A DNA stretch of 15,844 nt from an uncultured Oscillospiraceae bacterium. Its GTDB lineage: Bacteria; Bacillota; Clostridia; Oscillospirales; Oscillospiraceae. Below the pieces are notes generated by a model. That model was not told the DNA's origin. It was given only the letters and a program-made list of their open reading frames with translations, and did no database searches. A program made the position numbers and the translations under genes. Below, piece by piece: positions 1 through 6,040 of the stretch (its first letter is position 1; the number at the start of each line of letters is the position of its first letter). The stretch covers positions 1-15,844 of the forward strand of contig CAAGIE010000054.1 of NCBI GenBank assembly GCA_900769835.1. The letters are read 5' to 3'.

Positions 1-344
1 GTGATGATAGGCTCCTTGGGAAAAATGGGCGTACCCTCAGGAACTGCCCAGATATCGCCGGTGAAACGGAAATCAGCCAGGTATGCAAGGAACTCCTCAG
101 AGAAGAGTTTCCGACCACGGAGATAATCAATATCCTCCGCGCTGAAATGCAGATCCTGCACATACTTAATGATCTGCTCCAGACCTGCGGCAATGGCAAA
201 ACCACCGCCATCGGGACAGCGACGATAGAAAACATCAAAATAGCAGATTCGGTCTTTATAACCCTGCTCAAAATAACCATTTCCCATTGTCAGCTCGTAA
301 AAATCACAGAGCATCGTTAAATTGATTTTTTCATTCAAGGCCAT
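1..344 (-). CDS. pncB: Nicotinate phosphoribosyltransferase, N-terminal part (runs off the left edge)
   Basis: I translated this by hand: 114 codons are open from the ATG at 344 to the window edge. The start MALNEKINLTMLCDFYELTM and the following NGYFEQGY, FDVFYR and GGGFAIAAGLEQ are typical of the N-terminal domain of the nicotinate phosphoribosyltransferase family. The enzyme joins nicotinate to PRPP, giving nicotinate mononucleotide, the entry step of NAD salvage (Preiss-Handler pathway) in the cytoplasm. A Shine-Dalgarno AGAGAGG lies 8 bases before the ATG, and a good promoter lies at 377-405. Most of the gene, including the PRPP-binding part, is outside the window. The upstream gene is rex, whose product senses NADH/NAD+, a sensible though unproven functional pairing. 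Confidence 0.9.
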   Translation of the reverse strand, partial: MALNEKINLTMLCDFYELTMGNGYFEQGYKDRICYFDVFYRRCPDGGGFAIAAGLEQIIKYVQDLHFSAEDIDYLRGRKLFSEEFLAYLADFRFTGDIWAVPEGTPIFPKEPII

Positions 345-376
345 AACTGTTACCTCTCTTTCTTCCGGATGTGTTC

Positions 377-405
377 ATTATAAAGCAATCAGATTAAAAT
401 AGCAA
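377..405 (-). promoter_or_regulatory. Sigma-A type promoter of pncB
   Basis: On the minus strand, TTGCTA (400-405) is separated by 17 bases from a perfect TATAAT (377-382). This lies about 33 bases before the pncB start codon and just after the rex terminator, so pncB is probably transcribed on its own. I see no Rex-type box (TTGT...ACAA) in it. Confidence 0.75.
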
Positions 406-418
406 TCCCCATCCGCGC

Positions 419-449
419 AAAAAGCCGCCTCTGCTAACCACAGAGGCGG
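419..449 (-). terminator. Rho-independent terminator of rex
   Basis: A perfect 9-base-pair stem (CCGCCTCTG / CAGAGGCGG) with a 7-base loop is followed on the minus strand by CTTTTT. It starts 6 bases after the rex stop codon. Confidence 0.92.
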
Positions 450-454
450 TATTT

Positions 455-1090
455 TTACTTCTTTTCTTTGATCTGCGCCTGAAGGTGCATAGAAAGCACC
501 GCAAGAGAGGTTGCCATATTCTCATTCTGGACCAGGATATGATCCGGAACATCCAGATGAATGGGGGCAAAATTCCAAACAGCCTTGATGCCGTTGGCGA
601 TCAGACGATCGCAAACCTCCTGCGCGTGGGGCGCGGGAACGGTAACAATGCCCATCAGCACATTATGGTTCTTACAGAAGGACTCCAACTGAGAAATGGC
701 GTAAATGGGCTTACCTTCTTTGGTTTTCTTGATCTCGGGAGCCACATCAAAGGCCGCAAGAATATTCAGACCATAGGCATCAAAACCGCCGTAGGCAAGC
801 AAAGCCTGACCCAACTTACCGGCACCGATCAGGATCGCATCGGTAGTATTGTCATAGCCCAGGAACTGGCTGATATCCTCGATCAGTTGCTGGCGGAGAT
901 AGCCAACCTTAGGCCGTCCACCATCGGATACCATCGCAAGATCCTTACGAACCTGAACCTCACCCATACCCAGCGCATTGGCAAGCGCAGTGGCAGAGAT
1001 ATAGGCATTACCGTCATCCGGCATATTCTTCAGGTATGCAAGATAGCCGGGTAAGCGCTTTAAAACAGATTTTGAGATCTCTTTTTGCAT
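455..1090 (-). CDS. rex: Redox-sensing transcriptional repressor Rex
   Basis: A 211-residue protein of normal Rex length. Residues 1-75 form the winged-helix DNA-binding part, with VRKDL near 47-51 and the family signature GGRPKVGYL at 57-65. The Rossmann fold follows, with the NAD(H)-binding loop GAGKLG at 89-94 and an acidic residue after the second strand (AAFD, D115). Family members are homodimers that repress fermentation and electron-transport genes when the NADH/NAD+ ratio is low and leave DNA when NADH binds. The start MQKEISKSVLKRLPGYL was chosen because GAGGGG lies 6 bases before this ATG; the frame is open 26 codons further up, but that part overlaps the promoter and palindrome at 1105-1168. 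It is downstream of sigE with only about 85 bases between coding regions, and has its own promoter and terminator. Confidence 0.95.
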   Translation of the reverse strand: MQKEISKSVLKRLPGYLAYLKNMPDDGNAYISATALANALGMGEVQVRKDLAMVSDGGRPKVGYLRQQLIEDISQFLGYDNTTDAILIGAGKLGQALLAYGGFDAYGLNILAAFDVAPEIKKTKEGKPIYAISQLESFCKNHNVLMGIVTVPAPHAQEVCDRLIANGIKAVWNFAPIHLDVPDHILVQNENMATSLAVLSMHLQAQIKEKK

Positions 1091-1104
1091 AACGAGCCCC
1101 TCTT

Positions 1105-1140
1105 TCGATACAAAATTATATCGATATAATTTCGTATCGA
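1105..1140. promoter_or_regulatory. 36-base palindrome at the rex transcription start, candidate operator
   Basis: The two halves match at 17 of 18 positions; the only mismatch is 1112 against 1133. The core is TATATCGATATA (1117-1128) and each end carries TCGATAC/GTATCGA. It begins at the last base of the rex -10 element and covers the expected start of transcription, the classic place for a repressor site, and would also fold as a hairpin in the 5' leader. It is not a canonical Rex box, which has TTGT and ACAA at its outer ends, so autorepression by Rex is only one possibility. Confidence 0.7.
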
Positions 1141-1168
1141 TTATAGCATCACCTCTTCTCTTTTGCAA
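1140..1168 (-). promoter_or_regulatory. Sigma-A type promoter of rex
   Basis: On the minus strand, TTGCAA (1163-1168) and a perfect TATAAT (1140-1145) are 17 bases apart. The -35 element sits only 8 bases past the sigE stop codon. No hairpin lies between sigE and this promoter, so some read-through from sigE into rex is possible. Confidence 0.8.
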
Positions 1169-1175
1169 GTGGAAA

Positions 1176-1880
1176 TTATACGCAGCTGGTTTGGCGGATC
1201 AGTTCCTTGCGCAAGCGGAGCATAATCCGCTTTTCAAGGCGGGAAATATAAGACTGGGAGATCCCCAGTTTTTGCGCTACTTCCTTCTGCGTCAATTCTT
1301 TATGCCCATCCAAACCAAACCGCATCTGGACGATCTCTTTTTCCCGGGATGGCAATTCCCTCACCGCTTTTCGCAGGATGGTCAGATCCACATCTTCCTC
1401 AAGAGAGCGCATAACCATATCCTCGTCTGTACCCATAATATCGGAAAGCAATAGTTCATTCCCGTCGTAATCAAGATTGATAGGTTCATCCAGTGATACC
1501 TCATTGCGCTGATTTGCGATCTTGCGAATGTGCATCAAAATCTCGTTTTCAATACATCGGGAAGCATAGGTGGCAAGCTTAATGTTCTTCTCCCTGCGAT
1601 AGGTACCTACCGCCTTAATCAGCCCGATCGTCCCGATGGATATCAGGTCCTCCAAATTCACACCGGTGTTTTCAAAACGGCGGGCAATAAAGACAACCAG
1701 CCGCAGATTTCGCTCAATCAGCAGTTGCTTTGCGGCATCATCGCCATTTTCCATTGCCTCCAGCGCCTCCTGCTCCTGGGGTCCTTTTAATGGAGGCGGC
1801 AGCACCTCTGCCCCTCCGATATAGTAAATATACTCCCGCTCACCTGCAAAAATCTCACGCAACCATTCCTGTAACCGCAT
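1176..1880 (-). CDS. sigE: Pro-sigma-E, early mother-cell sporulation sigma factor
   Basis: A 234-residue sigma-70 family protein. Sigma region 2 is seen in ERNLRLVVFIARRFENTG and LATYASRCIENEI, and region 4 in LPSREKEIVQMRFGL and LGISQSYISRLEKR. The sequence YYIGGAEVLPPPL near residues 19-31 is the hallmark around the processing site of pro-sigma-E. The segment before it (about 19 residues, MRLQEWLREIFAGERE...) would be the pro-sequence that holds the factor inactive at the membrane until cleaved by SpoIIGA; it is shorter than the 27 residues known in Bacillus subtilis. The start ATG at 1880 shares one base with the spoIIGA stop (TGATG) and has GGAGG 8 bases upstream. A preceding in-frame TTG is less likely. 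In many relatives sigG follows directly; here rex does. Confidence 0.95.
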   Translation of the reverse strand: MRLQEWLREIFAGEREYIYYIGGAEVLPPPLKGPQEQEALEAMENGDDAAKQLLIERNLRLVVFIARRFENTGVNLEDLISIGTIGLIKAVGTYRREKNIKLATYASRCIENEILMHIRKIANQRNEVSLDEPINLDYDGNELLLSDIMGTDEDMVMRSLEEDVDLTILRKAVRELPSREKEIVQMRFGLDGHKELTQKEVAQKLGISQSYISRLEKRIMLRLRKELIRQTSCV

Positions 1881-2629
1881 CAATCTATCCTCCCTACCAA
1901 CGCCTGAAATCTACCGTCCATTTGAAAACCGGCCGGCGCAAACGCTACCAGCGCGCTACCGGATCTCCCCCTGAATTTCACGCTGGGGAATCGTACCGCC
2001 AGCAAAAATCCCTTGTCTGTCCCCACTGCATGGTAGGGTATCAGTCGACTGCCCGGAAGCCGCTCCAGACTTTCAGTCGGCTGACTTAACTGCTGCTTTG
2101 TCAAACCCGTAAAAGTAAAAGCGACCTGGGGACTCACAACGATCACCGCCTCACCCGATATGGGATCCCGCAGGCCGTTGCCCGTATCATGCAGTGCGTA
2201 GATCTCCATTGTGCGATCGCCATAAGTCAGCGACATGGGGATCAGGTCTGCCTTCGCTCTTTTGCCGGTAATCAGCACTACCACAACACACACCGCGCAA
2301 ATGATAATTTCCTCCGGGCCGATACCCAAATACGCTGTGGTGATCCCCCCTATCAGCCGCATCAGCAGAATAAACAGAGCAATTTTGCGTATATGCAGGC
2401 CGTACGTCACCAGAGCCATGAAAAACAATACCGCCAATCGCACCCACACCCCGGAAAACGCATCCGGTATCTGCAAAAGACAAACACCGGCATAGGCACT
2501 TCCCAACGCGGCACCGGGCAGGGACTTTACAGGTGGGGTACGCATACCCAACAACCGATCCGTACCACAAAGCAGCAACAGATCCACTACAAAGCTCACA
2601 ACCATTATAAAACCCATATATGCGGCCAA
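1880..2629 (-). CDS. spoIIGA: Sigma-E processing aspartic peptidase SpoIIGA
   Basis: A membrane-embedded protease that cleaves pro-sigma-E during sporulation. The N-terminal part has about five hydrophobic segments (near residues 4-22, 38-54, 61-78, 82-102 and 106-121). The C-terminal peptidase domain carries the catalytic motif HDTGNGLRDP with Asp near 148. The start is TTG at 2629: it has a perfect GGAGGTG 6 bases upstream and gives MAAYMGFIMVVSFVVDLLLL, a proper first membrane segment. The frame is open 57 codons further up, but that stretch is not SpoIIGA-like and begins inside the terminator of the preceding gene. At 249 residues it is shorter than the 309 of the Bacillus protein. It is translationally coupled to sigE by a one-base overlap. 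Confidence 0.9.
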   Translation of the reverse strand: MAAYMGFIMVVSFVVDLLLLCGTDRLLGMRTPPVKSLPGAALGSAYAGVCLLQIPDAFSGVWVRLAVLFFMALVTYGLHIRKIALFILLMRLIGGITTAYLGIGPEEIIICAVCVVVVLITGKRAKADLIPMSLTYGDRTMEIYALHDTGNGLRDPISGEAVIVVSPQVAFTFTGLTKQQLSQPTESLERLPGSRLIPYHAVGTDKGFLLAVRFPSVKFRGRSGSALVAFAPAGFQMDGRFQALVGRID

Positions 2630-2635
2630 GCAGTT

Positions 2636-2642
2636 CACCTCC
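2636..2642 (-). promoter_or_regulatory. Ribosome binding site that fixes the TTG start of spoIIGA
   Basis: GGAGGTG on the minus strand, 6 bases before the TTG at 2629. No ATG in this frame has a comparable site: the ATG four codons later would be 15 bases away. Confidence 0.8.
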
Positions 2643-2661
2643 GCGGAAAAGTTATGAGCCA

Positions 2662-2693
2662 AGTATACAATGGGTGGCCGGAAAATTTCGTCG
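2662..2693 (-). promoter_or_regulatory. Possible Spo0A-dependent promoter of spoIIGA-sigE
   Basis: TATACT (2662-2667) is a fair -10 element 32 bases before the TTG start. No good -35 exists at normal spacing, but CGACGAA (2687-2693) matches the Spo0A box TGTCGAA at 5 of 7 positions and lies 19 bases upstream. A weak -35 with Spo0A boxes is what is known for the Bacillus spoIIG promoter. The match is weak and the call rests partly on gene identity. Confidence 0.35.
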
Positions 2694-2766
2694 GTTGGCA
2701 GACCGCCTGCACCGCCACAAATCGGCGGGAGGCAGTCGGCTTCTCCACAGTATATTTGCGAAACAG

Positions 2767-2798
2767 AAAAAGCGGCAGTTGAATTACTCAACTGCCGC
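2767..2798 (-). terminator. Terminator after the rarA-DUF951 unit
   Basis: A perfect 11-base-pair stem (GCGGCAGTTGA / TCAACTGCCGC) with a 5-base loop is followed by TTTTT on the minus strand. It begins 4 bases after the stop codon of the DUF951 gene and separates it from spoIIGA. Confidence 0.95.
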
Positions 2799-2802
2799 AA
2801 TA

Positions 2803-2997
2803 TTAAGTCGATGTATTTTCTTCACGAATGACTTGACGGATATTTTTCTCAATTTTAAACCGCGGAACCATGATCTCGTGTCCGCAACCCACACACCGCA
2901 GGCGGAAATCTGCGCCGGTTCGCAAAACCAGCCAATGCTTTTCGCCGCAGGGATGCTCCTTCTTCATAAGCAGCTTATCGCCAACCCGAATATCCAT
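2803..2997 (-). CDS. DUF951 family small zinc-ribbon-like protein
   Basis: A 64-residue protein, MDIRVGDKLLMKKEHPCG..., closely resembling the DUF951 family by its start MDIRVGD, the HPCG (C17) and the RCVGCGH (C35, C38, H40). These cysteines could bind one metal ion, probably zinc. The biochemical role is not known; members often stand beside DNA-replication or ribosome-related genes. The ATG at 2997 was preferred over the GTG at 3009 because family members begin with MDIRVGD and GAGGTG lies 4 bases before it. It begins 9 bases after the rarA stop and shares its transcript, which ends at the terminator at 2767-2798. Cysteine chemistry fits metal binding but no experiment is implied. Confidence 0.85.
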   Translation of the reverse strand: MDIRVGDKLLMKKEHPCGEKHWLVLRTGADFRLRCVGCGHEIMVPRFKIEKNIRQVIREENTST

Positions 2998-3005
2998 AAG
3001 CCACC

Positions 3006-4268
3006 TCACTTATTCTTAATGGCGTCCCAATAAGCCTTCGCTGCCTGCTCCAGTTTATTTTCGCCATAGGTATAATAGCGGGTATTCTTTAAAGCATCCG
3101 GCAGGTACTGCTGCTGCACCCAATTTCCGGGATAGTTGTGGGGATACAGGTAACCTTGATCCCGCTCCATAGTGGTGGTATCCACGTGCATATTCTGCAA
3201 GTGCCGCGGGAAATCGCCGGTCTTACCCTTTCGCACATCCGCCAGAGCACTGTCAAGCGCCACGTGACCGGTGTTGGACTTGGGAGAAGTGGCCATCAGG
3301 ACTGCCGCATCGCCTAACGGAATTCTGGCCTCCGGCATACCAAGCATCAGCGCCATATCCACGCAGGACTTGACGATGGGAATGATCATCGGATACGCAA
3401 GACCCACATCCTCTGCCGCGATCACCATCAGTCTGCGGCAAGCAGACTGCATCTCCCCCACCTCCAAAAGACGGGCAAGATAATGCACTGCCGCATCGGG
3501 ATCGGATCCGCGTATGGATTTCTGCAAAGCGGAAAGCAGGTCATAATGATTGTCACCGTCACGATCCGCCCGCATAGCGGACTTCTGCGTGACTGCCTTT
3601 GCATCCGCCAAGGTTAACGGCAACACACCGTCCTTTACCCGTCCTGCGGAAAACAGCACCTCCACTGCATTGAGAGCCTTTCGGATGTCTCCGCCACAAG
3701 CCCGGGAGATGTACTCCAGCGCATCCTCTTCCGGCTCAACACGTAAGTTATATTTCTCCGCAAGATAGCCCACAGCCCGATTCACGGCCTTCAGCGCCGC
3801 TTCGGGAGAGATCTGCTTGAACTCAAACACAGTCGAACGGCTAAGGATCGCATTAAATACATAAAAATAGGGGTTTTCCGTAGTGGATGCGATCAGGGTG
3901 ATCTTACCGTTTTCAATGTGCTCCAGAAGGGACTGCTGCTGCTTTCTGTTGAAGGACTGGATCTCATCCAGATAGAGCAACACACCGTTGGGCGCCATAA
4001 AGGTGTCCAATTGAGCAACGATCTCCTTAATATCTGCCGTAGATGCAGTGGTCGCATTGAGCTGATACAAGGTTCGCTTTGTCTGCTGGGCAATGATCTT
4101 TGCTACGGTGGTCTTACCGGTGCCACTGGGGCCATAGAAGATCATATTGGGAATATTACCGGAATCGATCAGGCGGCGCAGCACCGCACCTTCGCCCAAA
4201 ATATGCTCCTGACCGCAAACATCATCCAGAGTCGCAGGTCGTAAAACATCTGCCAACGGCTGATACAT
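3006..4268 (-). CDS. rarA: Replication-associated recombination protein A (RarA/MgsA), AAA+ ATPase
   Basis: A 420-residue AAA+ ATPase related to clamp-loader subunits and to eukaryotic WRNIP1. It acts at stalled replication forks, where family members bind single-stranded-DNA-binding protein and unwind duplex ends. Visible motifs are the N-terminal LRPATLDDVCGQEHIL, Walker A GPSGTGKT (46-53), Walker B LLYLDEI (97-103) and the sensor-1 segment IASTTENP; the C-terminal half has the tetramerisation-domain motifs AAEDVGLAYP and DFPRHLQN. The start ATG at 4268 has GAGAGGTG 6 bases upstream; a GTG three codons earlier overlaps that site. Length is normal for the family. The upstream region has an extended -10 promoter and a set of DnaA-like boxes (4299-4427). 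Confidence 0.95.
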   Translation of the reverse strand: MYQPLADVLRPATLDDVCGQEHILGEGAVLRRLIDSGNIPNMIFYGPSGTGKTTVAKIIAQQTKRTLYQLNATTASTADIKEIVAQLDTFMAPNGVLLYLDEIQSFNRKQQQSLLEHIENGKITLIASTTENPYFYVFNAILSRSTVFEFKQISPEAALKAVNRAVGYLAEKYNLRVEPEEDALEYISRACGGDIRKALNAVEVLFSAGRVKDGVLPLTLADAKAVTQKSAMRADRDGDNHYDLLSALQKSIRGSDPDAAVHYLARLLEVGEMQSACRRLMVIAAEDVGLAYPMIIPIVKSCVDMALMLGMPEARIPLGDAAVLMATSPKSNTGHVALDSALADVRKGKTGDFPRHLQNMHVDTTTMERDQGYLYPHNYPGNWVQQQYLPDALKNTRYYTYGENKLEQAAKAYWDAIKNK

Positions 4269-4292
4269 CTTAATCACCTCTCATTGCTGATA

Positions 4293-4301
4293 AGTATACC
4301 A
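4293..4301 (-). promoter_or_regulatory. Extended -10 promoter of rarA
   Basis: TGGTATACT on the minus strand is an extended -10 element 24 bases before the rarA ATG. No good -35 hexamer exists at 16-18 bases. The element touches the 13-base palindrome CCACAAGTTGTGG (4299-4311), which is made of two DnaA-box-like halves and could be a control site. Confidence 0.5.
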
Positions 4302-4427
4302 CAAGTTGTGGAAAAATGCACGATTTTTCTTCCATTTCCCGTAAAATGAAGGAAATTTCTGCCGTATTTCATTTCTAAACCGTGAATATACATAAAGTTA
4401 TTCACATTATCCACAACTTTATCAACA
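4299..4427. promoter_or_regulatory. Cluster of DnaA-box sequences upstream of rarA
   Basis: On the plus strand TTATTCACA (4398-4406), TTATCCACA (4407-4415, the perfect consensus) and TTATCAACA (4419-4427) lie almost end to end. On the minus strand TTTTCCACA (4307-4315) is inverted to them, within reach of the palindrome CCACAAGTTGTGG (4299-4311). All are in the 315-base gene-free and AT-rich stretch 4269-4583. Such sites bind the initiator DnaA; here they could control rarA or titrate or reload DnaA. No dnaA or dnaN gene is in the window, so an origin of replication is not supported. Confidence 0.6.
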
Positions 4428-4550
4428 GTAAAACCCCGGTAAAATTCCGCAAACCACGACAAATTATGGTGTTTTAATGCAATTTCAACCATTGTTTCTG
4501 CAGTCTGCGACAGTATACGGCAATGTATATACAGAGGTGACTGTATATAA
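4428..4550. other. Gene-free remainder of the tsaD-rarA gap
   Basis: I see no gene here. A 98-codon minus-strand frame crosses 4274-4570 but has no ribosome site and no recognisable family. The only local pattern is the 10-base palindrome TGTATATACA (4524-4533) with a second TGTATATA at 4542-4549. Confidence 0.5.
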
Positions 4551-4582
4551 AAATGCAGGAGAAAATTCATTCTCCTGCATTT
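4551..4582 (-). terminator. Terminator of the cysS-polA-rimI-tsaD series
   Basis: A perfect 13-base-pair stem (AAATGCAGGAGAA / TTCTCCTGCATTT) with a 6-base loop starts one base after the tsaD stop. On the minus strand the descending arm runs into TTTTTATATA. It is the first hairpin terminator seen after the T-box of cysS. Confidence 0.88.
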
Positions 4583-4583
4583 G

Positions 4584-5600
4584 TTAAATTTGCTCGCCTA
4601 AAATGGATTTTGTAGCATAGGCATTGAGGCTCATATCTGCCAAATTGCCTGCCAGAAATTCATAATAACCCTGGGCGCCGATCATTGCCGCATTGTCGCC
4701 GCAAAGTTTCAAGGGTGGCATATACAATTCCGCATTCAGGCGGGTTGTCATTGCTTCCAGATCCTTACGAATGCGGGAGTTGGCCGCTACACCGCCTGCA
4801 ACTGCCAGTTTGCCATAGCCTGTCATTTTCAGCGCCTGCTCTGCTCTCGGCACCAGAGTGTTGGACACGCTTGTGCTGAAAGAGGCACACAGGCCGGGAA
4901 TATCCAGTTCCTCTCCTACCTGCTCTGCGTGGTGGATCAGGTTCAGAGTGGCAGTCTTCAGGCCGGAGAAACTCATATCCAAAGGGTTCTCACCGGGCTT
5001 TGCACAAGGAAGACTGTATTTCTCCTCCACTGCGCTTGCCGCCATCTTATCCAAGGCCGCACCGCCGGGATACGGCATACCAAGCACTCTTGCTACCTTG
5101 TCGAAGCATTCGCCGGCAGCATCATCGAGAGTAGTGCCTAATATCTCCATTTTGGTATAGTCCTGCACATCCACGAACATAGTATGACCGCCGGACACCA
5201 CAAGGCACACAAAAGGCGGCTTCAGGTCGGGATAGGCAATATAGTTTGCGGCAATATGACCGCGGATATGATGCACCGGGATCAAGGGCTTATTCATCGC
5301 CAGAGCCGCCGCCTTTGCAAAATTCACACCTACCAGCACCGCGCCGATCAGGCCGGGAGCGTAGGTCACCGCCACCGCATCAATATCACTACGGGTCAGA
5401 CCGGTTTCTTTCAATGCCTGATCTGCCAATCCATAGATGGCTTCAATGTGCATACGGGATGCGATCTCCGGCACAACGCCGCCGTAGATACGGTGGAGAT
5501 CCACCTGAGATGCGATGCAGTCCGTCAACACTTGTCTGCCGTCCTTCACGATGGCCACCGCGGTTTCATCGCAGGAAGATTCTACTGCAAGGATATTCAA
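4584..5600 (-). CDS. tsaD: tRNA N6-threonylcarbamoyladenosine transferase subunit TsaD
   Basis: A 338-residue ASKHA-fold protein that moves threonylcarbamoyl from its adenylate to A37 of tRNAs reading ANN codons (t6A), working with TsaB and TsaE. The start motif NILAVESSCDETAVAIV, the GGVVPEIASR segment, metal-ligand histidines H111 and H115 in HHIRGH, the VSGGHT phosphate loop and the C-terminal GGVAANSRIR are all present. The start is TTG at 5600, because AAAGGAG lies 8 bases before it and family members start at this point; an earlier GTG at 5609 would overlap the ribosome site. It begins 2 bases after the rimI stop. TsaB and TsaE, often next door, are absent from this window. Confidence 0.95.
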   Translation of the reverse strand: MNILAVESSCDETAVAIVKDGRQVLTDCIASQVDLHRIYGGVVPEIASRMHIEAIYGLADQALKETGLTRSDIDAVAVTYAPGLIGAVLVGVNFAKAAALAMNKPLIPVHHIRGHIAANYIAYPDLKPPFVCLVVSGGHTMFVDVQDYTKMEILGTTLDDAAGECFDKVARVLGMPYPGGAALDKMAASAVEEKYSLPCAKPGENPLDMSFSGLKTATLNLIHHAEQVGEELDIPGLCASFSTSVSNTLVPRAEQALKMTGYGKLAVAGGVAANSRIRKDLEAMTTRLNAELYMPPLKLCGDNAAMIGAQGYYEFLAGNLADMSLNAYATKSILGEQI

Positions 5601-5602
5601 TT

Positions 5603-6040
5603 TTACCACTCCTTTCGCAGAATCAATGCGTTTTCTCTGGGATTACGGTAATAATTCGGTCGCAGACCTACTTGCTGAAAGCCAAGTTTTTCATAGAGAG
5701 AGATGGCAGGAAGGTTGGACTGCCGCACCTCCAGGCACAAGGAAATCGCACCTTTTTTCTGAAGGCGTTCCACTAACTGATTCACAAGGCGCTCGCCGAT
5801 GCCCTGCTTGCGGTACTCCGGTGCAACCGCCAGGTTCATCATATCTGCGCCGCCCAGAACCGTCTGGGAGCCGACATAGCCCACCACACGGTCGCCATCC
5901 AGCGCGATCACCCACAAGGATAAGGGGTTGTCCAGTTCGCCGGCGATAGAATTCACGCTCCAGGGATCGGAGAAGCAGATCTTTTCAATTTCGGCCACTG
6001 CAGACACGTGTTCTGCCGCCATCAATATATATTCAATCAT
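5603..6040 (-). CDS. rimI: Ribosomal protein S18-alanine N-acetyltransferase RimI
   Basis: A 145-residue GNAT-fold acetyltransferase that transfers acetyl from acetyl-CoA to a protein N-terminus, in known members that of ribosomal protein S18. It shows FSDPWS at 23-28, the acetyl-CoA-binding loop RKQGIG at 77-82, the LEVR motif with the likely catalytic Glu104, and the C-terminal NLPAISLYEKLGFQQVGLR typical of RimI. The ATG overlaps the polA stop (ATGA), and its stop is 2 bases before tsaD, so translation is coupled on both sides. RimI next to TsaD is a common pairing; its placement directly after polA is less so. The substrate is inferred from the family, since GNAT proteins vary. Confidence 0.9.
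   Translation of the reverse strand: MIEYILMAAEHVSAVAEIEKICFSDPWSVNSIAGELDNPLSLWVIALDGDRVVGYVGSQTVLGGADMMNLAVAPEYRKQGIGERLVNQLVERLQKKGAISLCLEVRQSNLPAISLYEKLGFQQVGLRPNYYRNPRENALILRKEW

Noticed and set aside
2188..2782. Plus- and minus-strand overlapping frames within spoIIGA
   Set aside because: Compositional shadows; their translations are rich in Cys, His and Arg with no known domain.
2630..2800. 57-codon N-terminal extension of SpoIIGA
   Set aside because: It starts in the terminator of the preceding gene, has no ribosome site, and the TTG at 2629 with GGAGGTG gives a typical SpoIIGA start.
4299..4427. Chromosomal origin of replication
   Set aside because: Several DnaA boxes are present, but there is no dnaA, dnaN or other origin gene, and no clear unwinding element could be shown by eye.
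4274..4570. 98-codon minus-strand frame between tsaD and rarA
   Set aside because: It covers the DnaA boxes, the rarA promoter and the tsaD terminator, has no ribosome site and resembles no family.
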